Assembly (NCBI GenBank): GCA_051453625.1
Contig: JBOZIK010000001.1
Location: 225,440,146 to 225,504,145 of the forward strand
Length of the DNA: 64,000 nt
Source of the DNA: Welwitschia mirabilis
Lineage: Eukaryota; Gnetophyta; Gnetopsida; Welwitschiales
Direction: 5' to 3'
A program made the translations under genes and the position numbers. Below, piece by piece: positions 1 through 10,839 of this stretch (its first letter is position 1; each line of letters opens with the position of its first letter). Under the pieces are notes generated by a model. The model was not told the origin of the DNA and made no database searches. It saw nothing but the letters and a program-made list of their open reading frames with translations.

Positions 1-289
1 ACCTAAATGTCATAGCCTAAACTCTAAATAATCTTATAAACATTTGAGAAAATAAATCCTATTATGATAAGTACATCCTTAGAAATCCTTTAAGACTAAT
101 GAATTGATTTTCCTATATGATTTAAGATCCCATAACTATTTTGAAAAACTTGTATCTAAATTGACTAGAGATTTTCAAGTTTTAGAAGTATTTCCTCATG
201 GTGATATCAATATTTTCAGCCTTAGGAAATTAAAAATTTCATTCTCATCAACTATAGTTAAATTAATATATTTTATGTCATCCATATAG
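1..289 (+). pseudogene. Ty3/gypsy integrase C-terminal fragment
   Basis: This is the end of a retrotransposon integrase, which inserts element cDNA into the host genome. In one frame positions 64-84 read YDKYILR, matching the W/YHDKHI-R block that precedes the C-terminal domain. After a frameshift, positions 98-289 read NELIFLYDLRS, then KLVSKLTRDFQVLEVFPHG, which matches the conserved LLFNSRLRLFPGKL...GPF..VFPHGAVEI block of Athila/Tat elements. The catalytic core would lie left of the window. The rest of that element is not visible, so clade assignment within Ty3/gypsy is an inference from the VFPHG signature. Confidence 0.8.
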
Positions 290-2765
290 ATCCTTTTCAT
301 GGTGTTAAAAACTTGTAAATTTATATGTATGCTTTTGAATAACATTTTACTACTTTATTTATATAGTTCATTAGAGAGTTAGAGGTAGCTAAGAAGGATT
401 TTACTAAGATAAGTGGAATTCCTCTTGGATTATCTTTTATATATAAATATACAAAATTAATTAGGTATAAATACTTATCAACTTGTACTAGGACATCTTC
501 TATTACTTATTTTAGAATTTTAGTTGAAAAGCCAACAAGTTGCCAAGTTATTTTAGTTTATTTAGATCTTTTAATTTAAGTTCTTTGCATAGTGCATATG
601 GCATTAGGTTCACTCTAGCTCCTAGATGGAATAAGGATTTATTTATTCTTTTGTTATCTATGCATGAAGAATGAACCAAGGTCTTTAATCTTTTTTTGGA
701 AATTTATTCTAAACTATCTCACTTATTTATTTAACTAATAAAGATTTTTTTAAAATTTATTTTTATCATTATTATGCACATATGTTTATGGAGTTTCATA
801 TGTCAAAGAACTTGTTAATGGTGCATACAAGAGGAATTTTATTTTTTGCTTCCTTAAAGATTTTAAGGTATTCTTCCTGAAGTTGCTTCTTTTCTAGAGG
901 TATGAGATACAAAGAGAATGGGGATTTGTAAAGTTCTTTACATCTATTCATTTTCATGTTATCTTTATCATATCTTTTATATTTATGATTTGGTTAAGAT
1001 TTAAAATTAAATGAAGATGGATTTTTTATAGGTCATTAAACAAATTCAATTATTAAAGTACCACTTCTAAGTGAGATAGTATTGACTTATTTAACTTGTT
1101 GTTATCCTTTAACTATATTAACTCCTTTTAATTAGGAATAAGTTAAAATAGAAGCTTGCCATTTTATCTTTAGTTAATTAAAGATAATAAATGAAATATG
1201 ATTTAAAAGATTTAATTCATCTCTCATACTAGACATTAAATAGTTTAAGCCATTTGATTAATGATTTTATCTTATTTTTAATTATTAGTTATTGAATTCT
1301 TCATAAATTATTTTATGATGTTTATTTAATGATTTACTATAAGGTTGGCTAGGTTTTTATGAAGTAGAGACATTGTTTTACTAGATGTTTTTAGAAAACC
1401 TATAATAATTCCTTTATCTTATGTTATAAGAATATCAGAATTGGAATGATGATTGCTAGCGTTATTGTTTTAGAAAGGATCTTTTATATTATATGCTATT
1501 TACTTGTATGATATATCTATAAATAGGGACATAATGACATTAATCTATTTCATATTCATTAGAAGAACATATGCTAGATATAAAAGCTCTAGTAGCCTTA
1601 CATGGTTTAGATAACTTAAGTTATTTAAAGCCTTTGTATATGTGGTTTAATTTTTTATTAATGTTTCTTTCTTTATTTAATTATTTTATTCCTTATTCTA
1701 TTTCTCTAAATGATTGAGTTTGATTATAAAACTCTTTACCATTAGATGATTTCTCTAGTTTATAGCATTTTTACCTATGTTATCTACAGTGTTTTAAGCT
1801 TCATCTAGTTTTTTGCATGTTAAATTACCATTAATATTATCTCAATTAGTTTCTTGCTTTATGATATTAATGTTTCATATAAAAGTTTTAAAAGTTTCTA
1901 GGCTTTAAAACCATTTGATAGCAATTTCTCAGTAGATGTTTAAAGCATGTAAGTTTTTACAAGAAGGCTTATTTTCTTATTATCAAAAGTCCATAATTTT
2001 CATTTTAANNNNNNNNNNNNNNNNNNNNNNNNNNNNNNNNNNNNNNNNNNNNNNNNNNNNNNNNNNNNNNNNNNNNNNNNNNNNNNNNNNNNNNNNNNNN
2101 NNNNNNNNTTTTTCAAAAAGGCTTATTTTCTTATTATCAAAAATCCACAATTTTCATTTTAATTCATTGGTTTTGTATTCTATGAAGTACTTTTTTTAAT
2201 AATAGTTGATTAAATCTCTTCATGAACTAATTAAATATAATTTTAAGTCACATAATCATAATTTAGGTTTTTTTTTGAAATAATAGCTTGAAATTATCTT
2301 AGGCATTCATAGGTATCTTTGAAATTAAGGATACAAAATTTGGATAATGAAGTGATGATGTAGGTTTTATTTTAAGATGATTTGTATGTGAGGATAAAAT
2401 CATAAAATATGATGTAGCTAAATTCTTAGGATACCATAAATATTTTAATATTCTTTTAAGTAATATGATATGTCCACTCTCTCTATTAGTTTTAAACATA
2501 GCTCATTCCATTAGAGGGAAATCTAAAAAATTTTAGATTGAAATTTTAACTTTTTAATATGTAGGTTTAGTATAATATTTATAAACTCATTTATGAGTGG
2601 TTCCTATTTCACCTCTTCTTTTTTAAATTTTATGTAAAGTTAGATAGTAATGGATTTAATCTAATAATCCATGAGAGGCTAAGATCAATAGAAATAGTTT
2701 TCAAATACAATTCTAGTAAAATATTAAAAAGATACATATAAAATTTACATTTTTCACAATAAAAG
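290..2765. other. AT-rich sequence, no recognisable gene
   Basis: This stretch follows an integrase tail, so its first part is probably the 3' untranslated region and LTR of that element. No second LTR copy is present in the window to prove this. A 100-N gap at 2009-2108 has about 48 bases duplicated on both sides (1961-2008 and 2113-2161). I see no coding signal on either strand. Confidence 0.5.
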
Positions 2766-4024
2766 TTATTAGGATATTATATTACCAATTGATGTTAAAC
2801 TAATATGATCTTTGTAGAATGAAATGTGATTTTACAGATGGAAGAAACTGAAGGATTCATATCTAAAAGATAGCCAAGATTTGGACATGTTTTGATTAAG
2901 TAACTTGATTTTCTATTCAAGGAATTAAAGGAGGAGTCAATTGAACTTGGAAATACCTATTTTGGGTTACTTCATAAGGGGTTGATCTTTTAAGGGTTTA
3001 CTGGAGCTAGAAATTCATTTTTCAAGATTCTCCATATGTATTATGTCATATGCGGTTGATCAAACTCATGTGGAATCAATCGAACTTGAAGAAAAGTGGT
3101 CGATCAGATTTAAGATGGGGGTAACTAAACCAAGTAATGTGAGTTACTCAAGTTGAATGAATGACAAAGAGGACAACAAAATCAAGTGACGTGAATCACT
3201 TGGGTTAACCGAATGTTTTGGAGTTCAACCGATAAGAGTAAAAGTGAAAATTTTCAAATAGTTTTCTAATTGTTATTTCATCAAATCCATTCGTTTCAAA
3301 TGTTAGATTCTTTTTTGACTATCTAATGGTTATATTTTTGGGAAATATATTTAAAGAAGTAACACTCAAAAGCCTTGGAGGATTAAGATCAAATGAATTT
3401 TAAAAATGAAAATTGCACTCTTGATCTAAAGAGCCTATCTTTATACCATCATTCTTCTCTCACTCAGCACTTAATTTTGAACTAAATTTGAGAAATAAGG
3501 CTTCATTGTTAGTTCTTACATTTGAGTGACTTAGAGCATAGAGGCCTCATTCCCTTATTAATCCTTGTGCATTTTATTGAGTTTGAGAGTTAGCCTGTAA
3601 AAGTCCATTTTATTGAGGTTGATACATATCCTATAAAAGTACATTTTATGGAGGTTGAAACTTAGCTTACAAAAGTCTGTTTTATGAAGGTTAAGACTTA
3701 CCTTATAAAAGTTTAGTTTATAAGGGTTGAGACTTAGCCTAAAAAAGTCTGCTTTGTAAGGTTTAATATTAGNNNNNNNNNNNNNNNNNNNNNNAAAGCA
3801 ACAGAGATCTAGAATAGTCTCGGTTATTAATTGTCTTCCAAGAGTGGAGGAGGGTGTATCCTAAACCACTATAAATCTTGTCTTGAGCATTGATTTAGTT
3901 CTACTTTGAAGTTTGTTTTGTTATATCTTTTTATGTTATAATTTATTTCCTAGGTATTAATCATTGTTTAAATTTTTTTTATAGAAATACTCTTCATTCC
4001 CCCTCTAGGGTTCTTGATCCTATA
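2766..4024 (+). repeat. 5' LTR of the gag-only copia element
   Basis: The sequence from 2766 to about 3830 aligns along its length with 6619-7713, starting at the ttaggat block (TGTTAGGAT in the other copy). Shared landmarks include gaatgaaatgtgatttta near the start, gattaagatcaaat in the middle and a run of near-identical units ending in aaaagtc in the second half. The last 190 bases, up to the primer site, have no partner in the 3' copy. A TATA-like atatatttaaag lies near 3343. A 22-N gap (3773-3794) falls inside. Confidence 0.85.
3590..3772 (+). repeat. Short tandem repeats inside the LTR
   Basis: A unit of about 40 bases, roughly GAGACTTAGCCTGCAAAAGTC followed by a C/T-rich ATTTTAT(G/T)GAGGTT block, occurs about four times in a row. 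The same array is present in the 3' LTR at about 7450-7640, so it is a property of the family and predates the insertion. The number of copies may vary between members. Confidence 0.7.
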
Positions 4025-4026
4025 TT

Positions 4027-4038
4027 TGGTATCAGAGC
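4027..4038 (+). promoter_or_regulatory. Primer-binding site, tRNA-iMet type
   Basis: TGGTATCAGAGC matches, base for base, the standard primer-binding site complementary to the 3' end of plant initiator methionine tRNA. It starts two bases after the inferred LTR end, where it should be for copia elements. This fixes the orientation and the inner border of the 5' LTR. Confidence 0.93.
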
Positions 4039-4094
4039 TCCAGATTAAGTTAATACTAAGAGTTTAATCAATCTTTGACTTAATAACTCTAGTC

Positions 4095-5625
4095 ATGAGT
4101 TTTATTGTAGAAGTCTCTCTATTTCTCGGCCTCCACTATTTAATGANNNNNNNNNNTTGGAAGGCTAGAATGAGAATATTATTAAGATCTCTTGATATAA
4201 ATTATGAGGATATATTGATCATAGATTAGAAAGACCCTATCACAACTTAAAAGGATGCCAAAGAAAATTCTATAGTCATATTAAAATCAAAAGATAAAAT
4301 AATTAAATTAAATAAAGCTAATGCTACTATTGATGCTCATGCTTTAAATGCAATTTTTTTCGTGCTATGACTGCAGATGAGTTTAAGAAAATAGCAAACT
4401 ATGAAACTGCCAAAGAAGCATGGGATATTCTTGCTATTGCTCATAAAGGGACATCCACTATTAAGCAAGTAAAGATGCAAATGTTGATTATAAAATTTAA
4501 AGAGATTATGATGGACGAGGAAGATACTCTTCAAGAATTCTTTGTAGCATAATGGACATTGTAAACTCAATGGTAAGTCTTGGAGAAAAGATGGAGGAAG
4601 CCAAGATAGTAAGGAAGATTTTAAGATTCCTTTTTAAGAGATTTGAAGTAAAGNNNNNNNNNNNNNNNNNNNNNNNNNNNNNNNNNNNNNNNNNNNNNNN
4701 NNNNNNNNNNNNNNNNNNNNNNNNNNNNNNNNNNNNNNNNNNNNNNNNNNNNNNNNNNAATTAGATGAAATAGCTCTTTTATCAAGAAAATTTAAAGCAC
4801 TTTTATTGAAAATAAGAGATAAATAATTCAAAAAAAATTCTAGGCATATGGAAAATAATGGTATAAATAATCAAAAACTGAAGGATCTAAAGAAGCCTTT
4901 TCTAGTAGTCACTTGGGATAAATTTGAAGAAAAAGAAGAAGAAAAAAGCTCAAATGAAGAATTTGAATAACATGAAACATTATCTTTCATGACACTTATC
5001 AATCCCACCACTTAGTCACCAAAACTCGTTGAGCATGATTATTTGGACATGAGTGAAAATGAAGAAGAGGAGGACCTTAAAGACACATATCATGAACTAT
5101 ATCAAGAATATGAAAGGCTTGCTATAAAAGTAAATGAATTAAACAATATCATCAAGGATTTAAGAAGGAAGCATGAAGTCATAAATTAAAGGTATAAAGA
5201 GATTCAAGAAGAAAACACAAGTTTCATTAAGAATTTAAGCCAATCTTCATAAGTCTTAAGTAGATTTATAGAAGAATCAAGAAAACTTGAGAAGATGCTT
5301 TGATTGGAATAACATGTACATGATAAAAAGGGTACTGGATTTAAATGAAATAGTACCTTAACTTCACTCAATGAGGTAATTATTAAAGGTATAACCTCTT
5401 CTACCAAAAGTATCATTTATCATAATTGTTAAAAATTTGGTCACTTAAAATTTAACTGTCCATATAGAAAAAATATATATTTTGAAAACATTGATGCTTT
5501 ATCATTTAAATTAATTCCCAAATAAGTTTCTACGCTAAAGTAAAAAAAGACTATATGGATAAAAGCTAAGAATTTAGAGTCTTTTTTATCCAAGAAAATT
5601 TCAACTTTAGCAGTAGTTTATTATT
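4095..5625 (+). pseudogene. Copia gag polyprotein, decayed
   Basis: Gag forms the particle that packages element RNA. The order of a plant copia gag is visible. PPLFN is followed, across a 10-N gap, by WKARMRILLRSLD near 4157-4200. AWDILAIAHKGTSTIKQVKM at 4410-4475 is the UBN2-type gag core. DIVNSMVSLGEKMEEAKIVRK at 4553-4615 follows after a one-base frame change. VVTWD plus an acidic stretch lies near 4905-4965, and LYQEYERLAIKVNEL near 5100 suggests a coiled coil. A CCHC zinc knuckle lies at 5418-5459, with its first Cys now Tyr and a stop after the second. The WIKAKNL block near 5560 is the usual gag-protease junction, after which coding ends. A 105-N gap covers 4654-4758. Confidence 0.9.
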
Positions 5626-6618
5626 TTGATTAATTGTTGTTTATTACATTATTTTTCTAAATCATTAATTGTTGGTCATATTATGTGCTTCTTGAAACCA
5701 TTGTGATATTTACCTTGTTGTTGTATATGAACCTCATTACTGTATGGTTATTATATTGGATTTGCATCTTAATGGTAATTTTCATGAAGATTTATCTATA
5801 AGTTTTGAATATTTTGATGTTTTACTTTGTAATTAAATATTCTTATCATGAGCATAACATCATTTGATATTATTTTATAATGAATTAAAAATTATCATCT
5901 CACATACATACTTGCTTTGAAAACTCTATCATGATTATTATTTTTCTANNNNNNNNNNNNNNNNNNNNNNNNNNNNNNNNNNNNNNNNNNNNNNNNNNNN
6001 NNNNNNNNNNNNNNNNNNNNNNNNNNNNNNNNNNNNNNNNNNNNNNNNTTTGAAAACTCTATCATGATTATTATTTTTATATATGGAATTAAGTTAGGGG
6101 GAGAAAATATAATATTTATCACCACATGTCTAAGGTTTATAGCTCTTTATCTCTCTTTCTTTATTCTTTATCATTGATATCAAAGGGGAAGAAAATATGG
6201 TTTTTTCAAAAATATGCAAGAACTAAAAATTATTTGTTTTAGAAATATTTTTCTTGTTAAAAGAAAATACATCAATTATTTAAATTTGTTTGTATGACTT
6301 TGTGAAAGGGGAATATTTTATTATGCTAANNNNNNNNNNNNNNNNNNNNNNNNNNNNNNNNNNNNNNNNNNNNNNNNNNNNNNNNNNNNNNNNNNNNNNN
6401 NNNNNNNNNNNNNNNNNNNNNNNNNNNNNTTATTTGTTTTAGAAATATTTTTCTTGTTAAAAGAAAATACACCCTTTACTTAAATTTGTTTGTATGGCTT
6501 TGTGAAAGGGGGATATTTTATTATGCTAATATGCCTTGTTAGAAAGAGTTTAAAGATGAAATATTTATTTGATCTTGAAATTACTTATCTATTTGCCATC
6601 AATTTTAATGAAGAATAT
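5626..6618 (+). other. Gag-to-LTR spacer where pol should be
   Basis: In an autonomous copia this interval would hold about 3.5 kb of protease-integrase-RT-RNase H. Here it is about 1 kb with no such motif in any frame. It holds purine-rich tracts of the kind found before copia 3' LTRs: ttagggggagaaaat near 6093, aaaggggaagaaaat near 6183, and gtgaaagggggatat near 6503. Two 100-N gaps (5949-6048 and 6330-6429) have duplicated flanks, so the true spacer is shorter than it looks. Confidence 0.7.
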
Positions 6619-7713
6619 TGTTAGGATTTTATATTGATAATTGATATTAAACTAATATGGTCTTTGTAGAATGAAATGTGATTTTATAGATGCAAGAGAC
6701 TGAAGGATCTATATCCAAAAGATAGCAAAGATTTGAACATGTTCTAATTAAAGTAACTTGATTTTCTGTCTAAGGAGTTAAAGTAGGAGTTTATCAAAAT
6801 TGGAAATACTCATTTTAGACTAGTTCATAAGGGGTTAACTAGATCTTTTAGGGGTTAATTGGACTTGGAAATGCACTTTTCAAGATTCTTCATATGTATT
6901 ATATCATATGGGGTTGACCAGACTCATATGAGGTCAATCAGACCTAAAGAATAGTAGTCAACTAGATCTTAGATAGGGGCAACCAAACTAAGTAACATGA
7001 GTTACTTAGATTGACTGAACGAAAAAGGTGATGACTAGATCAAGTGACATAAGCCACTTTGGTTAATCAAATGTTTTGAGGAGTTGACTGATCAGAATGG
7101 AAAGCAAAAATTTTCAAATAGTTTTCTAACCATTATTTCACCAAATCTATTCATTTCAAATGTTTGATTTCTTTCCAACTATCTAATGGCTATATTTTGG
7201 GGAAATCTGTTTAAAGAGGTAGTACTCAAAAACCTCAGGGGATTAAGATCAAATAAATTTTGAAAAAGAATGTTTCACTCTTAATTTAAAGAGTCCATAT
7301 TTATACCATTATTCTTCTCTTAATTAGCACTTTCTTTGTACTCAGCACTTTCTTTGTACTAACTTTGAGCAATAAGGATCCATTGTTAGTTCTTACATTT
7401 GAGTGACTTAGAGCATAGAGGCTTCATTCCCTCACTCACCCTTGTGCATTTTATTCAGGTTGAGAATTATCCTTAAAAGTCCACTTTATTGAGGTTAAGA
7501 CTTAGCTTGCAAAAGTCTATTTTGTTGAGGTTGAGACTTAGCCTAGAAAATTCCATTTTATAAAGGTTAAGACTTGGCCTGCAAACATCCATTTTATGAA
7601 GGTTGAGACTTAGTCTGAAAAAGTCTGCTTCATAAGGTTAAAGGTTAGCCTTCAAAACCTAGTGGATAGTGAAGTAATAGAGATCCCAAATAGTCTTATT
7701 TATTGACTATTTT
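6619..7713 (+). repeat. 3' LTR of the copia element, truncated
   Basis: It starts with TGTTAGGATT at 6619 and aligns with the 5' LTR up to the aatagtctt-ttattga block near 7713. The last 190 or so bases of the 5' LTR, from that block to the primer site, are missing. What follows (tttttcattataggtaaag) is unrelated. The right end of the insertion, and so any target-site duplication, has been lost by deletion or by a later rearrangement. Confidence 0.85.
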
Positions 7714-9109
7714 TCAAATTTTTCATTATAGGTAAAGAAAAAAAAGAAAATGTAAAATTACATTATTTAGCATTAAGTGAATGATAGAAGAATTTTTAGA
7801 TATCAAAATTTCATATATAATAGCATAGACTGACCTATTAATAACATAATTAGATATATTAATTTTCTTAGATAATGTAAACCTATCCTTTTTATGATAA
7901 ATAAATGCAAAAGTAAGGTATAACATACCGAGATAAGAGTGAGATCCTATAAAACTAAATTAAGGTAAATGGCTATAGATCAAATCCTATGCTATGAATG
8001 CTTATAATTCCCATAAAATAGAAAATGTTTGCATAATGTTATAATTATAGATCTAAAAATGAAAATATAAAAGAAGTCTAAATAAGAGAATGAACTTTGA
8101 TTAGCTAAGAAACACTATTTTTAATCCCTAGAAATGATACCAAAAACTTCCTATACCTTGACTTTTATTATGAATTGCAATTTTTTAAGATTGTGCCCTT
8201 ATTATGAAGGTATAGGTAGCAATATTAGATTTATAAATCTAGGGAATTTTATTATAGAATAGTTGAACATACTTATCATTATCTCTTAGGAATTATAAGG
8301 GAATTTCATAGTTGGTAAAAATATAAATGTTTAATATGTATTCAAATAAGGTTATGAATAAAATATTTGAAAAAGCAACTAAGACATTAATACATTAAAG
8401 ATGTTTTCCTTCTAAGAATTGAGAATGATTTATTATAATATAATCTATTAATAAAACCCAATCTAAGTAAAATATGTTACATGAATAACAAAGTAGATTT
8501 ATACATAACTAATATTCACTATACATTTCAAACATTGTGAAACTAATGATTTTAGAAATGCCACATCTTACAGTAAAATTTAAGAAATATTAAGATAAAA
8601 TAAAAGATTTCATAAATAATAATAACATCTACACCTTAATAATACATTACAAGAATAAATCTAAATGATAAATACAAAAGAACACTTGAAATGTACTAGT
8701 GCATAACTACTAATCATAATTGTATCAATGATGGAATAAAACATAAATCTAATAATAGATCAAAGATTATTCACTAATGATGTAAACATCATAAAAAATT
8801 TTAGTTTAATACATAAATAAAAATTTGGCTTAACAAGTAGATTCCTTATGATACAGTCATTTTCTCATACTTAAGGAGGAAGAAAAGATCCTTAGAACCT
8901 TATAATAAGAGGATCCATCATTATGTTCATAGAAAATTTGAATTTAGAATGATAAAATTTAGAAATAACAATAAATGATTAAATTATGAATGAATTAAAA
9001 TATTAAAGTTATAGCATTAACCCTTAAGGTAGGATTTACTTTTATAGTCTTAGATAGGGTTGTAAATTATACTAGTATATACAAGGTATGTTAATGTTAA
9101 TAGTAGATG
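7714..9109. other. AT-rich sequence, nothing recognised
   Basis: No conserved protein motif, LTR border or RNA gene was found on either strand. Short open frames occur (for example 7726-7926 minus), but their products are hydrophobic translations of AT-rich DNA without a recognisable pattern. Confidence 0.5.
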
Positions 9110-10495
9110 ATCATTGAAAAGTTTTCTTGAGTGTTAGAATTTAAATATGTAATCTTATTCTTTTTAAGATCTAGTTTATTACTTTGTTTGTTACACTTTG
9201 TTTATCTTGATGATGTCACATTAATTTTGTAATGAACCCACTTATTAATAATTCATTTATTTTAAGACCCATTTCTCATAAGACCTTTAATGGTACTCAT
9301 GACTTAGATAACAACGTTGGTCCTTTTATGTTATTCAAATTTTGTGAAAGTTGAATAGCTTAAACAAATATTTAATTAATATTCCAAGTATTAGTTCTTA
9401 TTAATAAGATATTTGAAATTATAAGAATAAAGCTTGGTTAATGACATCTTCATAATGAGAATGATATTTATATCCTTATAATATAATATTTACTAAAGTA
9501 TAAGGGGTTAAATATGTAAAAATTCAAGTAGCAACACTTTTATTCTATGAAATTTAGATAGCATAAGATGATTTGTAAGTAATACTTTAGGTATGAATTC
9601 TTTGTAATAAAATTTTAGAAATTATGAAGATTAAATTTGAGAAATATAATTTAATGACAAACATAATATTTATAGATTTAAAATATAATATTTACTAATG
9701 TTAAATGGCTAAATATGTAGCAATCTTAAATTAAAATTTTCCCCCTAAAAATCTCTCTAATTAGAACTTTAAAATTATTTTCTCAAAAATTTTAGAAGTT
9801 AATCATTAAATTTTAGATAAAAGGTTTTAAATATATAATCCTAGTCTTCTTAATATATGACTTGGTACTTTAGTTATTATGCTTACTCTAGCCTTATACT
9901 ACAAGGATAATTTAGCAATGTATTAATTTATTTTAAAGCTCATGTTCCTTGAGAATTCTAATGTGACTAGTAATCTAAATGGTAAAGTTGGTTCTATTGT
10001 GCTATATAGTTTTTTATTAAAGTTGGATAGATTAGGATAAACTTAATTAAGATTCCAAGTATTTGTTATTTTAAATAATATTTTGGAAATTATAAGGATA
10101 AAACTCGATTAATTACATTTTAATAATAAAGATGCTTCTATATCCTTAAAAATATTATTTACTAAAGTATAATGGATTAAAAATGTAAAAATTCAAGTAT
10201 AAAACACTTGGATTCTATGAAAGTTGAGCAAGACAGGATGACATGTAAATAAGATTCTAAGTATCAATCCTTTCTAGTAACTATAAGAATTGAACTTAGC
10301 TAATATATTTTAATTATAAACATATTATTTATATGTTTGAAATATATCACTTAGTAATGTTTGAATTCCCAAATACATAAATTTCAAGTGAAACAAACTT
10401 TCAACTAGATATTTTTTATTAAAATAAATTTAACCCAATACTAACTTTATTTTTGAAAAGTTTTAGAATTTCATCATTAAATTTTTAAAAAGAAT
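9110..10495. repeat. Hierarchical tandem repeat, 190-200 bp in 670 bp
   Basis: Two large units of about 670 bp lie head to tail (about 9115-9775 and 9775-10455), followed by the first 35-40 bases of a third. Each large unit contains two diverged copies of a sub-unit of about 190-200 bp. The sub-units are recognised by (a)ttccaagtatta near 9381, 9583, 10048 and 10236, each followed by a block like gaaattataagaataaa, then atttactaaagtataa and gtaaaaattcaagt. Copies differ by many substitutions, so the array is old. No coding potential is seen. Confidence 0.75.
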
Positions 10496-10506
10496 ATTAT
10501 GAAGAA

Positions 10507-10825
10507 TGAGTTAAAAGCAAGTTACTTTGATGTGACTATGGAGAAAACTTTTGGAATGGATGGATTTTCTATAGAATTTTGTAAAAACTAGGATACTATT
10601 TAGAAAGACTATTTTAAGGTAGTTCAAGAGCTGTATATGAGGTAGGTTAGCTTAAATATTATTAAGGTGTCGTTCGTCTTTTTTTAAAATCATGTGATTG
10701 ACATTTGATTTTAAATTAGAGACCAATTATTTTATTTAATATTTCTTATAAAACTTTAGTTAAATGTTTAGCTAACAAGTTGAGACCTATTCTACTTAAT
10801 ATTATTTGTATTGAGTGAAGTGATT
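10507..10825 (+). pseudogene. LINE (L1-type) reverse transcriptase fragment
   Basis: Two blocks of a non-LTR reverse transcriptase are readable. Around 10535-10620 the translation gives GMDGFSIEFCKN and DYFKVVQELY, matching the GPDGF...FYK..W block. Around 10715-10820 it gives RPIILFNISYKTLVKCLANK and LRPILLNIICIE, matching RPISLCN..YK...K.LA.RL...L..LIS..QSAF. Stops and frame changes separate them. The YADD box, endonuclease and poly-A tail are missing. It borders the tandem repeat, so it may be a remnant of that repeat's neighbour or a separate insertion. Confidence 0.85.
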
Positions 10826-10839
10826 CCATTAAATGTAAA

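Larger units (their letters stand above)
2766..7713 (+). mobile_element. Copia-type LTR retrotransposon, gag only
   Basis: The element has two LTRs (2766-4024 and 6619-7713), a perfect 12-base primer-binding site for initiator Met-tRNA at 4027-4038, and a gag region from about 4095 to 5625. Protease, integrase, RT and RNase H of the usual copia polyprotein are absent: the roughly 1 kb from gag to the 3' LTR shows none of their motifs. Purine-rich tracts sit in that interval. The gag resembles SIRE/Tork-like plant copia gag. It is either an internally deleted copy or a member of a gag-only (TR-GAG-like) family that would need pol from a helper. Four N gaps interrupt the internal part. Confidence 0.85.

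Noticed and set aside
4337-4570. Minus-strand frame of 77 codons
   Set aside because: It is the antisense of the copia gag core, which has a clear family match on the plus strand.
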